In this document: in pieces, positions 8,825 to 20,850 of the stretch
Layout of the letters: every line of letters starts with the position of its first letter
Position numbering within the stretch: the first letter of the stretch is position 1
Assembly (NCBI RefSeq): GCF_900114925.1
Contig: NZ_FOUR01000009.1
Coordinates: 1-64,000, forward strand
Source of the DNA: Marinobacter pelagius
Lineage (GTDB): Bacteria; Pseudomonadota; Gammaproteobacteria; Pseudomonadales; Oleiphilaceae
Length of the DNA: 64,000 nucleotides
Reading direction: 5' to 3'
Program-made: the position numbers and the translations under genes
Notes under the pieces: generated by a model
Told to the model about the DNA's origin: nothing
What the model saw: only the letters and a program-made list of their open reading frames with translations
Databases searched by the model: none

Positions 8825-9331
8825 TCACCCGGCCCGCCGCCTAAACAGCGGCAAATCCGTATCCGTCGCCGCCTGGTACCCCTGGCTAAAGAAGTTCAGG
8901 CACTTCGCCGCCTGGCTGATGTCCTTGTCCGCCCGCAGCACATACGAGTCAAACCCGCAGCGCTTCATGAACTGCAGCTGATCCAGCAGCACATCCCCGA
9001 TCGCCCGCAACTCGTTCTGATAACCAAACCGTTCCCTCAGCAGCCGGGCAATGCTGTAACCGCGGCCATCCACAAAGCGGGGGAAATTTACCCCGATCAG
9101 CGGCAGTTCATTGACCCTATCAGCAATCATTTCCGGCTCATCATGGCTGTCAAACCAGACACCAATCCGATCGTTACCGGTGAAATGCTCGTAGCCGGCC
9201 AGCCAGAGATCGGCCGGGATCAGCGCCGGCTGGTCCGATGGAATGTCGAGAGACTCGCCATCCTCCGGACGCGGAACCACAACCCAGTCGTCCTGACGGA
9301 CAGTGCCATCTACATTGATTACGTCAGGCAT
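8825..9331 (-). CDS. DUF934 protein associated with sulfite reductase
   Basis: The 168-residue protein belongs to DUF934, encoded beside cysI in many proteobacteria and thought to assist sulfite reduction. Recognisable blocks are PALIPADLWL (about 40), PLIGVNFPRFVDGRGYSIARLLRERFGY (about 84-111), ELRAIGDVLLDQLQFMKRCGFDSY (about 113-136) and the C-terminal FFSQGYQAA. The biochemical role is not established. The start at 9331 overlaps the 3' end of cysI by 8 bp, indicating coupling; the long upstream frame is a shadow of cysI. Confidence 0.88.
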   Translation of the reverse strand: MPDVINVDGTVRQDDWVVVPRPEDGESLDIPSDQPALIPADLWLAGYEHFTGNDRIGVWFDSHDEPEMIADRVNELPLIGVNFPRFVDGRGYSIARLLRERFGYQNELRAIGDVLLDQLQFMKRCGFDSYVLRADKDISQAAKCLNFFSQGYQAATDTDLPLFRRRAG

Positions 9332-10976
9332 AGACCCGCTCCTTGAAAGGTTTGATGCCAATACGGCGATAGGTATCGAGGAATTCTTCCTCCTCGGTAC
9401 GCTGGTCGACGTACACATCGATAATCTTCGCGACAACCTCCGGCATGTCTTCCCGGGCAAAGGAGGGCCCGAGAATCTTGCCGATATCCGCATCATGGTG
9501 GGAGGAGCCGCCCAGGCTGACCTGATAGAACTCCTCGCCCTTCTTGTCGACACCCAGAACGCCAATGTTGCCGACATGGTGATGACCGCAGGCGTTCATG
9601 CACCCGGAGATATTGAGATCGATGTTGCCCAGGTCATACAGATAATCCAGATCCTCGAACCGGCGCTGGATGGCCTCAGCCACCGGGATGGACTTGGCGT
9701 TGGCCAGGGCGCAGTAGTCGCCGCCCGGGCAGCAGATGATGTCAGTCAGGGTGTTCAGGTTGGCGGTCCCGAAGCCCATGGGCGTGATGGCTTCCCACAG
9801 TTCCAGAAGCCGGTCCTGGCGCACATCGGCCAGCACCACGTTCTGGTGGTGGGTGACCCGCACCTCCCCGAAACTATACTCATCAGCCAGGTCAGCAATC
9901 TGCTCAAGCTGGTGATCGGTGACATCGCCCGGCGGTGTACCGGTCTTCTTCAGGGTCAGGGTCACAATGGCGTAGCCGGGCTTCTTGTGAACGCCCACGT
10001 TGTGGTTCAGCCACTGGTCAAAACCGCGGTTCTCGAACCGCTGCCGGGCCAGCAGGTCGGTTGCGTTGTCGAGGGCCTCGTAAGGCGGTTCGGTAAAGAA
10101 CCCCTTGATCCGCTCAATCGCTTCAGGCGTCAGACGGGTGGGCGAATCCTTGATGTGCGCCCATTCTGCTTCCACTTTCTCGGCAAAACCTTCCGGAGTC
10201 AGGGCCTTGACCAGAATCTTGATCCGCGCCTTGAACTTGTTGTCCCGGCGGCCATAGCGGTTGTAGACCCGCAGGACCGCCTCGAGATAGGTCAGCAAAT
10301 CCAGCTCGGGCAGGAATTCGCGGATCACCGGGCCAACCATCGGTGTCCGGCCGAGGCCGCCACCCACATGAACGCGGAAACCCAGTTCGCCGGCGTCGTT
10401 GCGAACGATCTGGAGCCCGATGTCATGGATGCGGATTGCCGCGCGGTCGGTTTTTTCGGAGGCGTTCACAGCCACCTTGAACTTGCGGGGCAGGAACGCG
10501 AATTCCGGATGGAACGTGGACCACTGGCGGATAATTTCGCAGTAGGGCCGGGGATCGGTAATCTCATCGGCCTGAACACCGGAAAACTGGTCTGTGGTGG
10601 TGTTCCGGATGCAGTTGCCACTGGTCTGGTTGGCGTGCATTTCCACTTCCGCCAGGTCGGCCAGAATGTCCGGAACATCTTCCAGGGCCGGCCAGTTGAG
10701 CTGCACGTTCTGCCGGGTGGTGAAATGGGCGTAGCCCTTGTCGTAATCCCGGGTGATACGGGCGAGACGACGCAACTGCTCGGAGCGCAGCATGCCGTAG
10801 GGCACACAGATTCTCAGCATCGGAGCATGGCGCTGGACGTAGAGTCCGTTCTGCAAGCGCAACGGAAGGAATTCTTCCTCGCTGAGTTCGCCCGCCAGGG
10901 CACGTCGGGTCTGGTCCCTGAACTGGGCTACCCGTTCCGCTGCCATTTGCCGGTCGTGTTCGTCGTATACGTACAT
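9324..10976 (-). CDS. cysI: Sulfite reductase hemoprotein (nitrite/sulfite reductase family)
   Basis: The enzyme reduces sulfite to sulfide in assimilatory sulfate reduction. The 550-residue protein has the two-repeat ferredoxin-like/siroheme architecture. Arginine- and lysine-rich substrate regions include HFTTRQNVQLNW (about 84-95). The [4Fe-4S]/siroheme cysteines lie in CCPGGDYC (C416, C422) and SGCMNAC (C459, C463). No flavoprotein partner (cysJ) is adjacent, so the electron donor may be ferredoxin or encoded elsewhere. It heads a unit with DUF934. CysB control is likely from the pathway but I saw no clear site. Confidence 0.93.
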   Translation of the reverse strand: MYVYDEHDRQMAAERVAQFRDQTRRALAGELSEEEFLPLRLQNGLYVQRHAPMLRICVPYGMLRSEQLRRLARITRDYDKGYAHFTTRQNVQLNWPALEDVPDILADLAEVEMHANQTSGNCIRNTTTDQFSGVQADEITDPRPYCEIIRQWSTFHPEFAFLPRKFKVAVNASEKTDRAAIRIHDIGLQIVRNDAGELGFRVHVGGGLGRTPMVGPVIREFLPELDLLTYLEAVLRVYNRYGRRDNKFKARIKILVKALTPEGFAEKVEAEWAHIKDSPTRLTPEAIERIKGFFTEPPYEALDNATDLLARQRFENRGFDQWLNHNVGVHKKPGYAIVTLTLKKTGTPPGDVTDHQLEQIADLADEYSFGEVRVTHHQNVVLADVRQDRLLELWEAITPMGFGTANLNTLTDIICCPGGDYCALANAKSIPVAEAIQRRFEDLDYLYDLGNIDLNISGCMNACGHHHVGNIGVLGVDKKGEEFYQVSLGGSSHHDADIGKILGPSFAREDMPEVVAKIIDVYVDQRTEEEEFLDTYRRIGIKPFKERVYA

Positions 10977-11169
10977 AGGGGTAATTTCCTGCCTCTTATA
11001 TCTGGATCGCAGGATATCACCACGTTTTTATTTCCAAAATGATTATTTCAAAATATGTTTATCGATTCAGGCGATAAGTGGGCGGGGCGCAGGCTGGACG
11101 AATATCAATTTCCTGCTTAACTGAAAAGACAACAACAATGACCTGAAAAAAGTGAGAAGGGGTACTTCC

Positions 11170-11274
11170 ATGAAGAAGAGCATGCGTTCAGACAGTCAGG
11201 CAGACGCCATCGCTGCAGTTCTGGTAGTCGTACTGGTGGTCGCCTTCGCCGTTGTCTGGGTCTCGGGCCAATAG
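11170..11274 (+). CDS. Small single-TM protein (34 residues)
   Basis: This short ORF has an AGAAGGGG ribosome-binding site at 11154-11161 and starts at ATG 11170. The product begins MKKSMRSDSQADAIAAVL and continues into one hydrophobic helix (about residues 12-31) ending VSGQ: basic N-terminus, single membrane helix, as in many bacterial small membrane proteins. It ends 1 bp before the stop of the convergent DUF2970 gene, itself a small membrane protein. Function unknown. Good Shine-Dalgarno spacing and composition support it, but it is short. Confidence 0.55.
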   Translation: MKKSMRSDSQADAIAAVLVVVLVVAFAVVWVSGQ

Positions 11275-11275
11275 C

Positions 11276-11515
11276 CTACTGGCTGGCGAGCACAGCCTGC
11301 ACCACCAGAATCAGCCCGCCCACAAAGGCCGCGGTAAACAATAGTCCGGCAATAATATAGGGCAAGGGGCTGTGGCTGGAGAAATCCTCTTGCCGGCGCT
11401 TGTCGGACTGAACCCCGAAAGCGCCGGCCAGGATGCTTTGCATTATTTTCAAAACGCTCGGTGAGCCCGATTTCCGATCTTTCTTGTTGCTTTGATTGTC
11501 GGTTGTGTCGGTCAT
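11276..11515 (-). CDS. DUF2970 small membrane protein
   Basis: The 79-residue protein matches DUF2970: a polar N-terminus, the conserved SVLKIMQSILAGAFGVQS block (about 19-36), DFSSHSPLPYIIAG and one C-terminal membrane helix (about 53-76). These proteins occur widely in proteobacteria; the function is unknown. It lies 18 bp downstream of metH on the same strand and is probably co-transcribed with it. Confidence 0.85.
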   Translation of the reverse strand: MTDTTDNQSNKKDRKSGSPSVLKIMQSILAGAFGVQSDKRRQEDFSSHSPLPYIIAGLLFTAAFVGGLILVVQAVLASQ

Positions 11516-11533
11516 TGCGTGCTTCGTCCCCGT

Positions 11534-15232
<3,699 letters not shown>

Positions 15233-15394
15233 AGGGAAATCTTCCGGGTGTCGTGGCTAACGTCGTATTTCAGTCAATGGCGCGGGATCATAGCAAAAAT
15301 GCCGGATTCCGTCTTAGTCCGAATGATCAATATCAAGTGCCGTGTTTCCAGCGCTTGCAGCAGGCGGTCATACGGGAAATTCATTACCTGATTA

Positions 15395-15419
15395 AATCCC
15401 GACTATTTTACTTGGTCTT
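15395..15419 (+). promoter_or_regulatory. Candidate IscR type-1-like site upstream of nfuA
   Basis: The segment CCCGACTATTTTACTTGG and its flanks match about 18-20 of 25 positions of the IscR type-1 consensus (ATASYYGACTRWWWYAGTCRRSTAT), with the left half nearly complete and the right half degraded. It lies about 22 bp upstream of a TAAAAT -10-like box (15441-15446) for nfuA, whose homologue is IscR-controlled in E. coli. The comparison was done by eye. Confidence 0.3.
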
Positions 15420-15476
15420 TCATGTTCCCGCGAACTCTCTTAAAATAGGAATCAAACTTCCAAACGGGTAGGAAAC

Positions 15477-16064
15477 ATGGCATTGGTTACCGTGACAGAT
15501 TCCGCGCGGGATTACCTCGCGCAACTCATTGAAAAGCAGGATGTAGAAGGCATGGGCGTTCGGATCTTCGTTACCCAGCCCGGCACCCGTAATGCCGAGA
15601 CCTGCCTGGCCTACTGCCCGCCCAATGAAGTCGTCCCGACGGACGAACAGCTGGATCTCGGCAAGTTCACCCTTTACCTGGACCACAACTCGGTCCCGTT
15701 CCTGGAAGAGGCCTACGTGGACTATTCCAAGGACCAGATGGGCGGCCAGCTGACCATCAAGGCTCCGAACGCCAAGGTGCCCAAGATCGACGACGACGCA
15801 CCGCTGCCGGATCGCGTGAACTACGTACTGGCCTCCGAGATCAACCCGAATCTCGCGGCCCACGGTGGCGATGTTTCTCTGGTCGAGATCGTGGACGGGT
15901 CCGTTGCCGTGCTGCGCTTCGGTGGTGGTTGCCAGGGCTGTTCAGCCGTAAGCCTGACTCTCAAGCAGGGCGTTGAATCCACCCTGAAAGAGCGCGTGCC
16001 GGAAATTACGGCCGTGCGCGACGTAACAGATCACTCCTACACCGAAAACGCTTACTACCAGTAA
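15477..16064 (+). CDS. nfuA: Fe/S biogenesis protein NfuA
   Basis: NfuA carries [4Fe-4S] clusters to client enzymes, especially under oxidative stress. The 195-residue protein has the N-terminal degenerate A-type domain (about 1-100, lacking its cysteines but retaining the fold) and a C-terminal Nfu domain whose [19 protein letters not shown] supplies the CxxC that bridges a cluster between two subunits (about 147-150). A strong terminator follows the stop codon, so it is monocistronic. Confidence 0.96.
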   Translation: MALVTVTDSARDYLAQLIEKQDVEGMGVRIFVTQPGTRNAETCLAYCPPNEVVPTDEQLDLGKFTLYLDHNSVPFLEEAYVDYSKDQMGGQLTIKAPNAKVPKIDDDAPLPDRVNYVLASEINPNLAAHGGDVSLVEIVDGSVAVLRFGGGCQGCSAVSLTLKQGVESTLKERVPEITAVRDVTDHSYTENAYYQ

Positions 16065-16078
16065 GCCGTCTCTGAGAG

Positions 16079-16103
16079 CCCCGGCCGCCAGGCCGGGGTT
16101 TTT
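16079..16103 (+). terminator. Rho-independent terminator of nfuA
   Basis: CCCCGGCC (16079-16086) pairs with GGCCGGGG (16091-16098) around a GCCA loop and is followed by five T. Confidence 0.92.
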
Positions 16104-16270
16104 GCTGCCGCAATTCCCCGCACCCCATGGCTTCACGGCCAATGTTGTGACATTTCAATTACTTCATCATCGGTCACATAAACTGACATGCCGGGCCACT
16201 ACACTGTTGGCAGGCACTCAAGAACCGAATTTTCGTCGGCCTCTGGCCGCAATCTTAACCGGGGTAACAC

Positions 16271-17470
16271 TTGATCGACCTAGCACTCCTGTCTGTGCCT
16301 GTCATGGCTGCTGTCACCGGCTGGGTGACGAATTGGCTGGCAATCCAGATGTCCTTCTATCCGGTCCGGTTCGTCGGCTTCGGTGTGATTGGCTGGCAGG
16401 GTGTTATTCCCCGGAAAGCAGAGAAGATGGCGCACATCTGCATTGACCATACCCTGCAGAAGTTTGGCGATCTGAATTCCGTTTACGAAAAACTTGAGCC
16501 CCAGTGCATCGTTGAGCAGGTGATCTCACAGGTGACCCCGAGGGTGGATGAGTACATCGACGAAATCATGTACGAGAATCACCCGGTCCTGTGGGATAAC
16601 GTGCCCTTGTTCGTGCGCAACCGGATCTATAAATGGGCGAGGGAGGCGCTGCCTGAGCGGGTTGAGGAACTGGTGGAGGACTTCGGTGACGATCTGGACG
16701 ACCTGGTGGATCTCAAGGCCCTGTTAAGCCGGGAGCTCCAGCGCCATCCGGACCTGATGAACCGGATCTTCAAGCAGGCGGGATCGGTAGAACTGCAATC
16801 GGTCATCAACCTCGGGGCGATCATTGGCGGCTTGTTAGGGGCCGCGATTGTGCCGCTTTGGGTTCGTTACCCCGAGCCCTGGCTGCTTCCCCTGGGCGGC
16901 TTTGCCGTGGGCTTCCTGACCAACTGGCTGGCCATCAACCTGATCTTCACTCCGGTGGAGCCCCGCCGTTTCCTGTTCTGGAAGATCCAGGGCCTGTTCC
17001 TGCGCCGGCAACACGAGATCAGCGATGTCTGGGCCCGACTGGTGGCGGACGAGCTGATTACCGTCGAGCGGGTGGCCGATGCCATGATCAACGGTGCCCA
17101 TGGTGACCGCACCCGGGCGATCATCCAGAAGCACCTGCGGCCGCTGCTGGACAGCTCGCCGGTGATGAAGCTGACGGCACAGGTGTCAGTCGGCGTCACC
17201 GGCTATACCGAGTTGAAGAAAGCGCTTTACCAGAAAGCCGTGGTAGCCACCGGGGATGTCTTCTCGGACCCGGCGTTCAACCGGGAGCGGGCACCGGTGG
17301 TGGCGGAGGTCCTGGCCGGACAGATGAAATCCCTCGGGCCCAGAGAGTTTCAGGGCATCCTGCGCCCGGCCTTTCACGAGGAAGAGTTGCAGCTGATGAT
17401 CGTGGGTGGCGTGTTCGGTGCCCTGGCCGGACTCATCCAGTTCGTGAGTCTCACCTACCTCGTTTTCTGA
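16271..17470 (+). CDS. DUF445 family membrane protein
   Basis: The 399-residue protein belongs to DUF445. A TNWLAI motif occurs twice, in VTNWLAIQMSFYPV (about residues 18-31) and FLTNWLAINLIFTPVEP (about 216-232). Each lies in or beside a hydrophobic helix, and a third membrane helix closes the C-terminus (about 377-399), so the protein is an internal duplication around long helical domains. Function unknown. The TTG start at 16271 is preceded by GGGGTAA and keeps the first membrane helix; no closer ATG does. It converges on tusE. Confidence 0.85.
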   Translation: MIDLALLSVPVMAAVTGWVTNWLAIQMSFYPVRFVGFGVIGWQGVIPRKAEKMAHICIDHTLQKFGDLNSVYEKLEPQCIVEQVISQVTPRVDEYIDEIMYENHPVLWDNVPLFVRNRIYKWAREALPERVEELVEDFGDDLDDLVDLKALLSRELQRHPDLMNRIFKQAGSVELQSVINLGAIIGGLLGAAIVPLWVRYPEPWLLPLGGFAVGFLTNWLAINLIFTPVEPRRFLFWKIQGLFLRRQHEISDVWARLVADELITVERVADAMINGAHGDRTRAIIQKHLRPLLDSSPVMKLTAQVSVGVTGYTELKKALYQKAVVATGDVFSDPAFNRERAPVVAEVLAGQMKSLGPREFQGILRPAFHEEELQLMIVGGVFGALAGLIQFVSLTYLVF

Positions 17471-17480
17471 CCATTCTGCC

Positions 17481-17807
17481 TTAAAGACAGTTGGTCGGGC
17501 GGGGCAGTCCGGCGATGCGGCAGGCGGTCTTGGCTGGCGTGCCCGGAAACAGCTGCATCAGGTAAATGCTGTTGCCTTTCTCCTCTCCGAAGGCTTCTTT
17601 CACCGCCTTGACGAAGAGCCGGTTCGAGGGTGGCGAGACTTCGTGTTCTTTATAAAAATCCCGCAAAAACTCTATGATCTCCCAATGATTTTCAGATAGA
17701 TCGATAGAGTCTTCAGCAGCAATGGCTTGTGCGACCTCCGGGGTCCAGGTCCAGGCATCTTCCAGAAAACCTTCATTGTTCCGCTGTGGGATCTGCTGCT
17801 CACTCAT
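17481..17807 (-). CDS. tusE: TusE/DsrC family sulfur carrier
   Basis: This protein accepts persulfide sulfur from TusBCD and passes it to MnmA for 2-thiolation of tRNA wobble uridine. The 108-residue sequence has the family core NHWEIIEFLRDFY (about 40-52) and EEKGNSIYLMQLFPGTPAKT (about 75-94). The C-terminal arm ends RIAGLPRPTNCL, with the penultimate catalytic Cys107. It also has Cys96, ten residues earlier, where E. coli TusE has threonine; that pair is the hallmark of DsrC. It is the last gene of the yccA-tusDCB-tusE group. Confidence 0.93.
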   Translation of the reverse strand: MSEQQIPQRNNEGFLEDAWTWTPEVAQAIAAEDSIDLSENHWEIIEFLRDFYKEHEVSPPSNRLFVKAVKEAFGEEKGNSIYLMQLFPGTPAKTACRIAGLPRPTNCL

Positions 17808-17810
17808 GGT

Positions 17811-18092
17811 TTACCAACTGATTACCTGTTGTGCGCGGGTGGTCAGCTCGACCATGCGCTCATAGTCGATGATTTCCGCCGATTCGGCACCGCCGTTCAC
17901 TCCACGTGCCGCCATGTCCGGCGCCAGCACCATCAGTTTGCCAGAGGCGCGGGCGGACGCAGCACCAAGCCCCAGGACACCGTTCTCGATCAGCAGGATC
18001 CCATCCTCCGGGCCGGCCATCGACAGGCAGCGGGCAAACCTCGGGTGTTCCGGGGACTTGTTCAGGATGTGCAGGGTCTGAATCTCGGTCAT
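17811..18092 (-). CDS. tusB: Sulfurtransferase complex subunit TusB
   Basis: The 93-residue DsrH/TusB-family protein is the third subunit of the TusBCD hexamer. It opens with the TLHILNKSPEHPRFARCL block typical of the family and ends QQVISW. I use ATG 18092, which lies 4 bp after the tusC stop; an in-frame TTG at 18107 would overlap tusC. The small family is variable, but position between tusC and tusE makes the call secure. Confidence 0.9.
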   Translation of the reverse strand: MTEIQTLHILNKSPEHPRFARCLSMAGPEDGILLIENGVLGLGAASARASGKLMVLAPDMAARGVNGGAESAEIIDYERMVELTTRAQQVISW

Positions 18093-18096
18093 GGTG

Positions 18097-18447
18097 TTAT
18101 CCGGCAAAGGCGGTGTGGCTGTAATTTGTGAACAGTTGCGAGTCGGCCTGAACGACGGTCACGCCGTCCAGTAACTGTTCGGCCTCAAGTCCATAGCGAT
18201 TGCAGTCGTCACCATCGGCAAGCAGGGCTTCCACGCCAAAGATGGGTGCCGCGGCCAGATTTTTCTCCACCGACTTCTGACGGATCGTTCCGGGCTCCTG
18301 CCCCTTGCGAAGCCAGTTTACCCCGGCACCACAGAACAGCAGTGATACCGGCTGGTCAAACGCTGCCAGCGAAAACGCCATATCCAGGGCTTCCCGGCCG
18401 GCCCAGCTGCCATAGGGAGGCTGGTCGATGACAATCAAAGTGCTCAT
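18097..18447 (-). CDS. tusC: Sulfurtransferase complex subunit TusC
   Basis: The 116-residue DsrF/TusC protein contains the family signature QPPYGSWAGREALDMAFSLAAF (about 9-30) and SLLFCGAGV (about 35-43). It forms the TusBCD complex that relays sulfur from TusA to TusE. It begins 2 bp after tusD ends. Confidence 0.93.
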   Translation of the reverse strand: MSTLIVIDQPPYGSWAGREALDMAFSLAAFDQPVSLLFCGAGVNWLRKGQEPGTIRQKSVEKNLAAAPIFGVEALLADGDDCNRYGLEAEQLLDGVTVVQADSQLFTNYSHTAFAG

Positions 18448-18449
18448 GG

Positions 18450-18866
18450 TCAGTCGCTCCCGTGAAAATAGACGGTTCGTGATGACGACATCCGGCCCTC
18501 AACCCACTCGCCCAGGCCCGCGATGGTGAATGGCGCCAGGAGATTGCTGGCGGTCAGCTCATACCGTTTCTGCTCGCCTTCATCCACCAGGCCGCGCCTC
18601 AGCGCCGAGGCAATGCAGGCAACGCCGGGAATGCCGTGTTTCTCAAGAAAAGAGCTCCACTCCCGGGGCCAGTGAGGTTCATCGGATGGTGGTGAGGCGA
18701 GGGCGGAGGCAAGCTGTACGCCATCCCCGTAGAGGAACACCCGGTCTACCCGATGGCCGGCCCTGATGGCAGCCGCGGCGAAGCTCAGTGCGCTCTGGGG
18801 TGCCTGCGAGCTGTAGGGCGCTCCGGTGATAACGAGAGTGAACGAGAATGGGGTGGAATCCTGCAT
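18450..18866 (-). CDS. tusD: Sulfurtransferase TusD
   Basis: TusD carries the persulfide cysteine of the TusBCD complex. The 138-residue DsrE-family protein has GAPYSSQAPQSALSFAAAAI (about 15-34) and the active-site cysteine in GVACIASALRRGL (Cys84). It is the first tus gene of the cluster, about 90 bp downstream of yccA and separated from it by a terminator, so tusDCBE probably has its own promoter. Confidence 0.93.
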   Translation of the reverse strand: MQDSTPFSFTLVITGAPYSSQAPQSALSFAAAAIRAGHRVDRVFLYGDGVQLASALASPPSDEPHWPREWSSFLEKHGIPGVACIASALRRGLVDEGEQKRYELTASNLLAPFTIAGLGEWVEGRMSSSRTVYFHGSD

Positions 18867-18903
18867 GGCCGGTACCGTGTTGATAGCGGTTTCAGTTTAC
18901 TCA

Positions 18904-18931
18904 AAGTAAAAGCCCCGGCAAGGCCGGGGCT
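18904..18931 (-). terminator. Rho-independent terminator after the yccA homologue
   Basis: On the minus strand, AGCCCCGGC pairs with GCCGGGGCT around a three-base loop (18911-18931), followed by TTTTACTTT. It lies 26 bp beyond the yccA stop. Confidence 0.85.
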
Positions 18932-18956
18932 TCGGTTAACCTGGTTTCAGGAGCGA

Positions 18957-19655
18957 TCAATCTTCGCCGCTGAATGCTGCCAGCAGGTGCAGCAGGCTGA
19001 CAAACAGGTTGTAGATGGAGACGTACAGGCCAACGGTAGCGATGATGTAGTTACGCTCGCCACCCTTGATGATCTGACTGGTCTCGAACAGGATCATGAT
19101 GGAGGCGAAGATGGTGAAGCCTGCGGACACCGCCAGGTGCAGGGCAGAGCTTTCCATGATGAACGCCAGAACCATGGCACCGATCAGCACGAATGCGCCA
19201 GCAGTCAGGAAGCTGGACATGAAGCTGAAGTCCTTCTTGGTGATGATCGCGGTTGCGGACAGACCAACGAAGGCAACAGCGGTCAGTGTCAGTGCCTGGG
19301 CAACGATTTGGGACGCACCTGCGGCCACGAACGCACCGATGATCGGGCCCAGGGTGTAACCCATGAAGCCGGTCAGGGCGAAGGTGGTCACAATGCCCCA
19401 GGGGCTGTTCTTCAGTTTATAGGTGGCAAACAGAAGACCGATGTAGCCCACAATAGTGATCAGGAAGCCCGGATGGGTTCCGTTCATGTTCAGGAATGCG
19501 GTCAGGGCCGAGAAGGCCAGGGTCATGCCCAGGAGCATGTAGGTGTTGCGCAGCACATTCATTGCATCAGCGCTGATGCCAGTAGTCGCTCGCTCAGCCT
19601 GAGGCGCGGAATAGGCACCCTGCTGGTTCTGAGCGCCGAATCTTCTGTTTTCCAT
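18957..19655 (-). CDS. yccA: Bax inhibitor-1/YccA family membrane protein
   Basis: The 232-residue protein has seven predicted membrane helices after a polar N-terminus (about 1-35), with the BI-1 pattern NTYMLLGMTLAFSAL, GYTLGPIIGAF and the C-terminal YVSIYNLFVSLLHLLAAFSGED. E. coli YccA binds FtsH and modulates turnover of membrane proteins. The start at 19655 is chosen because GGAG sits 7 bases upstream; the ATG at 19661 would be too close to it. The link to tus genes is conserved in gammaproteobacteria. Confidence 0.92.
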   Translation of the reverse strand: MENRRFGAQNQQGAYSAPQAERATTGISADAMNVLRNTYMLLGMTLAFSALTAFLNMNGTHPGFLITIVGYIGLLFATYKLKNSPWGIVTTFALTGFMGYTLGPIIGAFVAAGASQIVAQALTLTAVAFVGLSATAIITKKDFSFMSSFLTAGAFVLIGAMVLAFIMESSALHLAVSAGFTIFASIMILFETSQIIKGGERNYIIATVGLYVSIYNLFVSLLHLLAAFSGED

Positions 19656-19868
19656 TGTCATCTCCGTTTGTGTAACGACTGGATACTGTCCCCAATCATA
19701 ATGTCGAATACGCAACTTTCAATCATTTACGACAATAAAGTGCTCCGCGGATTCCATTAAACCCCGTTAATGTTGAAAAGTGCGGCCAGATTTATGCAGG
19801 GCGTTGACAGCACAGGCAATTCCGGTATCATGCACCTCGCTGTCGCAACGGCAGCAATGGTTTTGAAA

Positions 19869-19959
19869 GGTGGGCTGGCAGAGTGGCTGAATGCAGCGGT
19901 CTTGAAAACCGCCGACGGTTAGTAGCCGTCCCGGGGTTCGAATCCCTGGCCCACCGCCA
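19869..19959 (+). tRNA. tRNA-Ser(UGA)
   Basis: GGTGGGC (19869-19875) pairs with GCCCACC (19949-19955), followed by G and an encoded CCA (19957-19959). The anticodon arm GCGGT-CTTGAAA-ACCGC gives anticodon TGA, and a long variable arm (about 19912-19929) and GGTTCGAATCC T-arm are present, as expected for serine tRNA. The flanking gap (19656-20031) holds nothing else that I recognise. Confidence 0.97.
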
Positions 19960-20031
19960 TTTTCTCCAGTTTCCCCTGATATTTCCCCGTTTCCTCTTCT
20001 TGCGCTAATCAGCACCTCTGCAGAGATTTCC

Positions 20032-20805
20032 CTATCGCTGCTCGTCCGGTCGGTAGCCCAGCTGCCGTGAAATATCCTCGCCCGCGCGCTTCAACTCCGA
20101 AATCCATTCATCCTTACGCCGCTCGATTGGTGCCGAAACCGATAGCCCGGCACTGACATTGCCTGATTTGTCGTGAATCAGCACCCCGATACAACCCACG
20201 CCGATTTCAGCTTCCTCGTTGTCCAGGGCGTAGCCTTGGCGGGCGCTTGCCAGGCAGGCTTTTTCCAGGTCCGGCAGTGAGGACAGGGTGTTTCGAGTAT
20301 ACGCGGGCAAGTTGGTCCGCTCTGCGTAGGCCTTGATCTCCTCCTTGCCCGCCAGCCCCAGCATCAGCTTGCCGACGGCGGTCACGTGCAGTGGCGCACG
20401 GCTGCCAACGATCTGGTTCACCAGCATCATTCGGTTGGGGGTGACTTTCTCGAAGTAGATCACCACGTCCCCCTCGCGGATGGTGAGGTTGATGGTTTCG
20501 CCCATCTGTTCGCACAGGGTCTCCATGTAAGGCAGGGAGACCGCTCTCAGGTCGATGTCGGTGTGCAGTCGGTTGGTCAGTTGCATGAGTCGTTGACCGA
20601 GGCGGTAATTGCCGTTGTAGTCCCGCTCCACGAACCGATTGCTGATCAGGGACAGCAGGATCCGGTAGGCAGTGGAGGGGGCAAGACCGGTATCCGCGCT
20701 CAGGGTCTTGAGTTTCACCGGCCTGGAATATCTGGCAATGGCGTCCATCAGCAGGACAGCCCGGTCAATGACCTGAATACGCGATTCGGTTTTGATTTCG
20801 CTCAT
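20032..20805 (-). CDS. IclR family transcriptional regulator
   Basis: The 257-residue protein has an N-terminal winged helix (about residues 8-68; TLSADTGLAPSTAYRILLSL is the HTH, GNYRLGQRL the wing) and a C-terminal IclR effector domain (about 80-250; APLHVTAVGKLMLG, GYALDNEEAEIGVGCIGVLI and AGLSVSAP). Such regulators usually control catabolism of small organic acids or aromatics. The target is unclear: the divergent neighbour is a small unknown gene. A palindrome at 20851-20869, 46 bp upstream of its start, could be its operator. Confidence 0.9.
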   Translation of the reverse strand: MSEIKTESRIQVIDRAVLLMDAIARYSRPVKLKTLSADTGLAPSTAYRILLSLISNRFVERDYNGNYRLGQRLMQLTNRLHTDIDLRAVSLPYMETLCEQMGETINLTIREGDVVIYFEKVTPNRMMLVNQIVGSRAPLHVTAVGKLMLGLAGKEEIKAYAERTNLPAYTRNTLSSLPDLEKACLASARQGYALDNEEAEIGVGCIGVLIHDKSGNVSAGLSVSAPIERRKDEWISELKRAGEDISRQLGYRPDEQR

Positions 20806-20850
20806 GGGGGTACCTGGCTTGTCTTCGAGGGCGATGCCACAATATGGGAC

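Noticed and set aside
9332..9577. N-terminal extension of the DUF934 frame
   Set aside because: These codons overlap cysI coding sequence in another frame, are Ser/Arg-rich as shadows are, and the family starts near MPDVINVDG.
15233..15476. Possible riboswitch upstream of metH
   Set aside because: No cobalamin or SAM riboswitch core (B12 box or kink-turn) could be recognised in the minus-strand leader.
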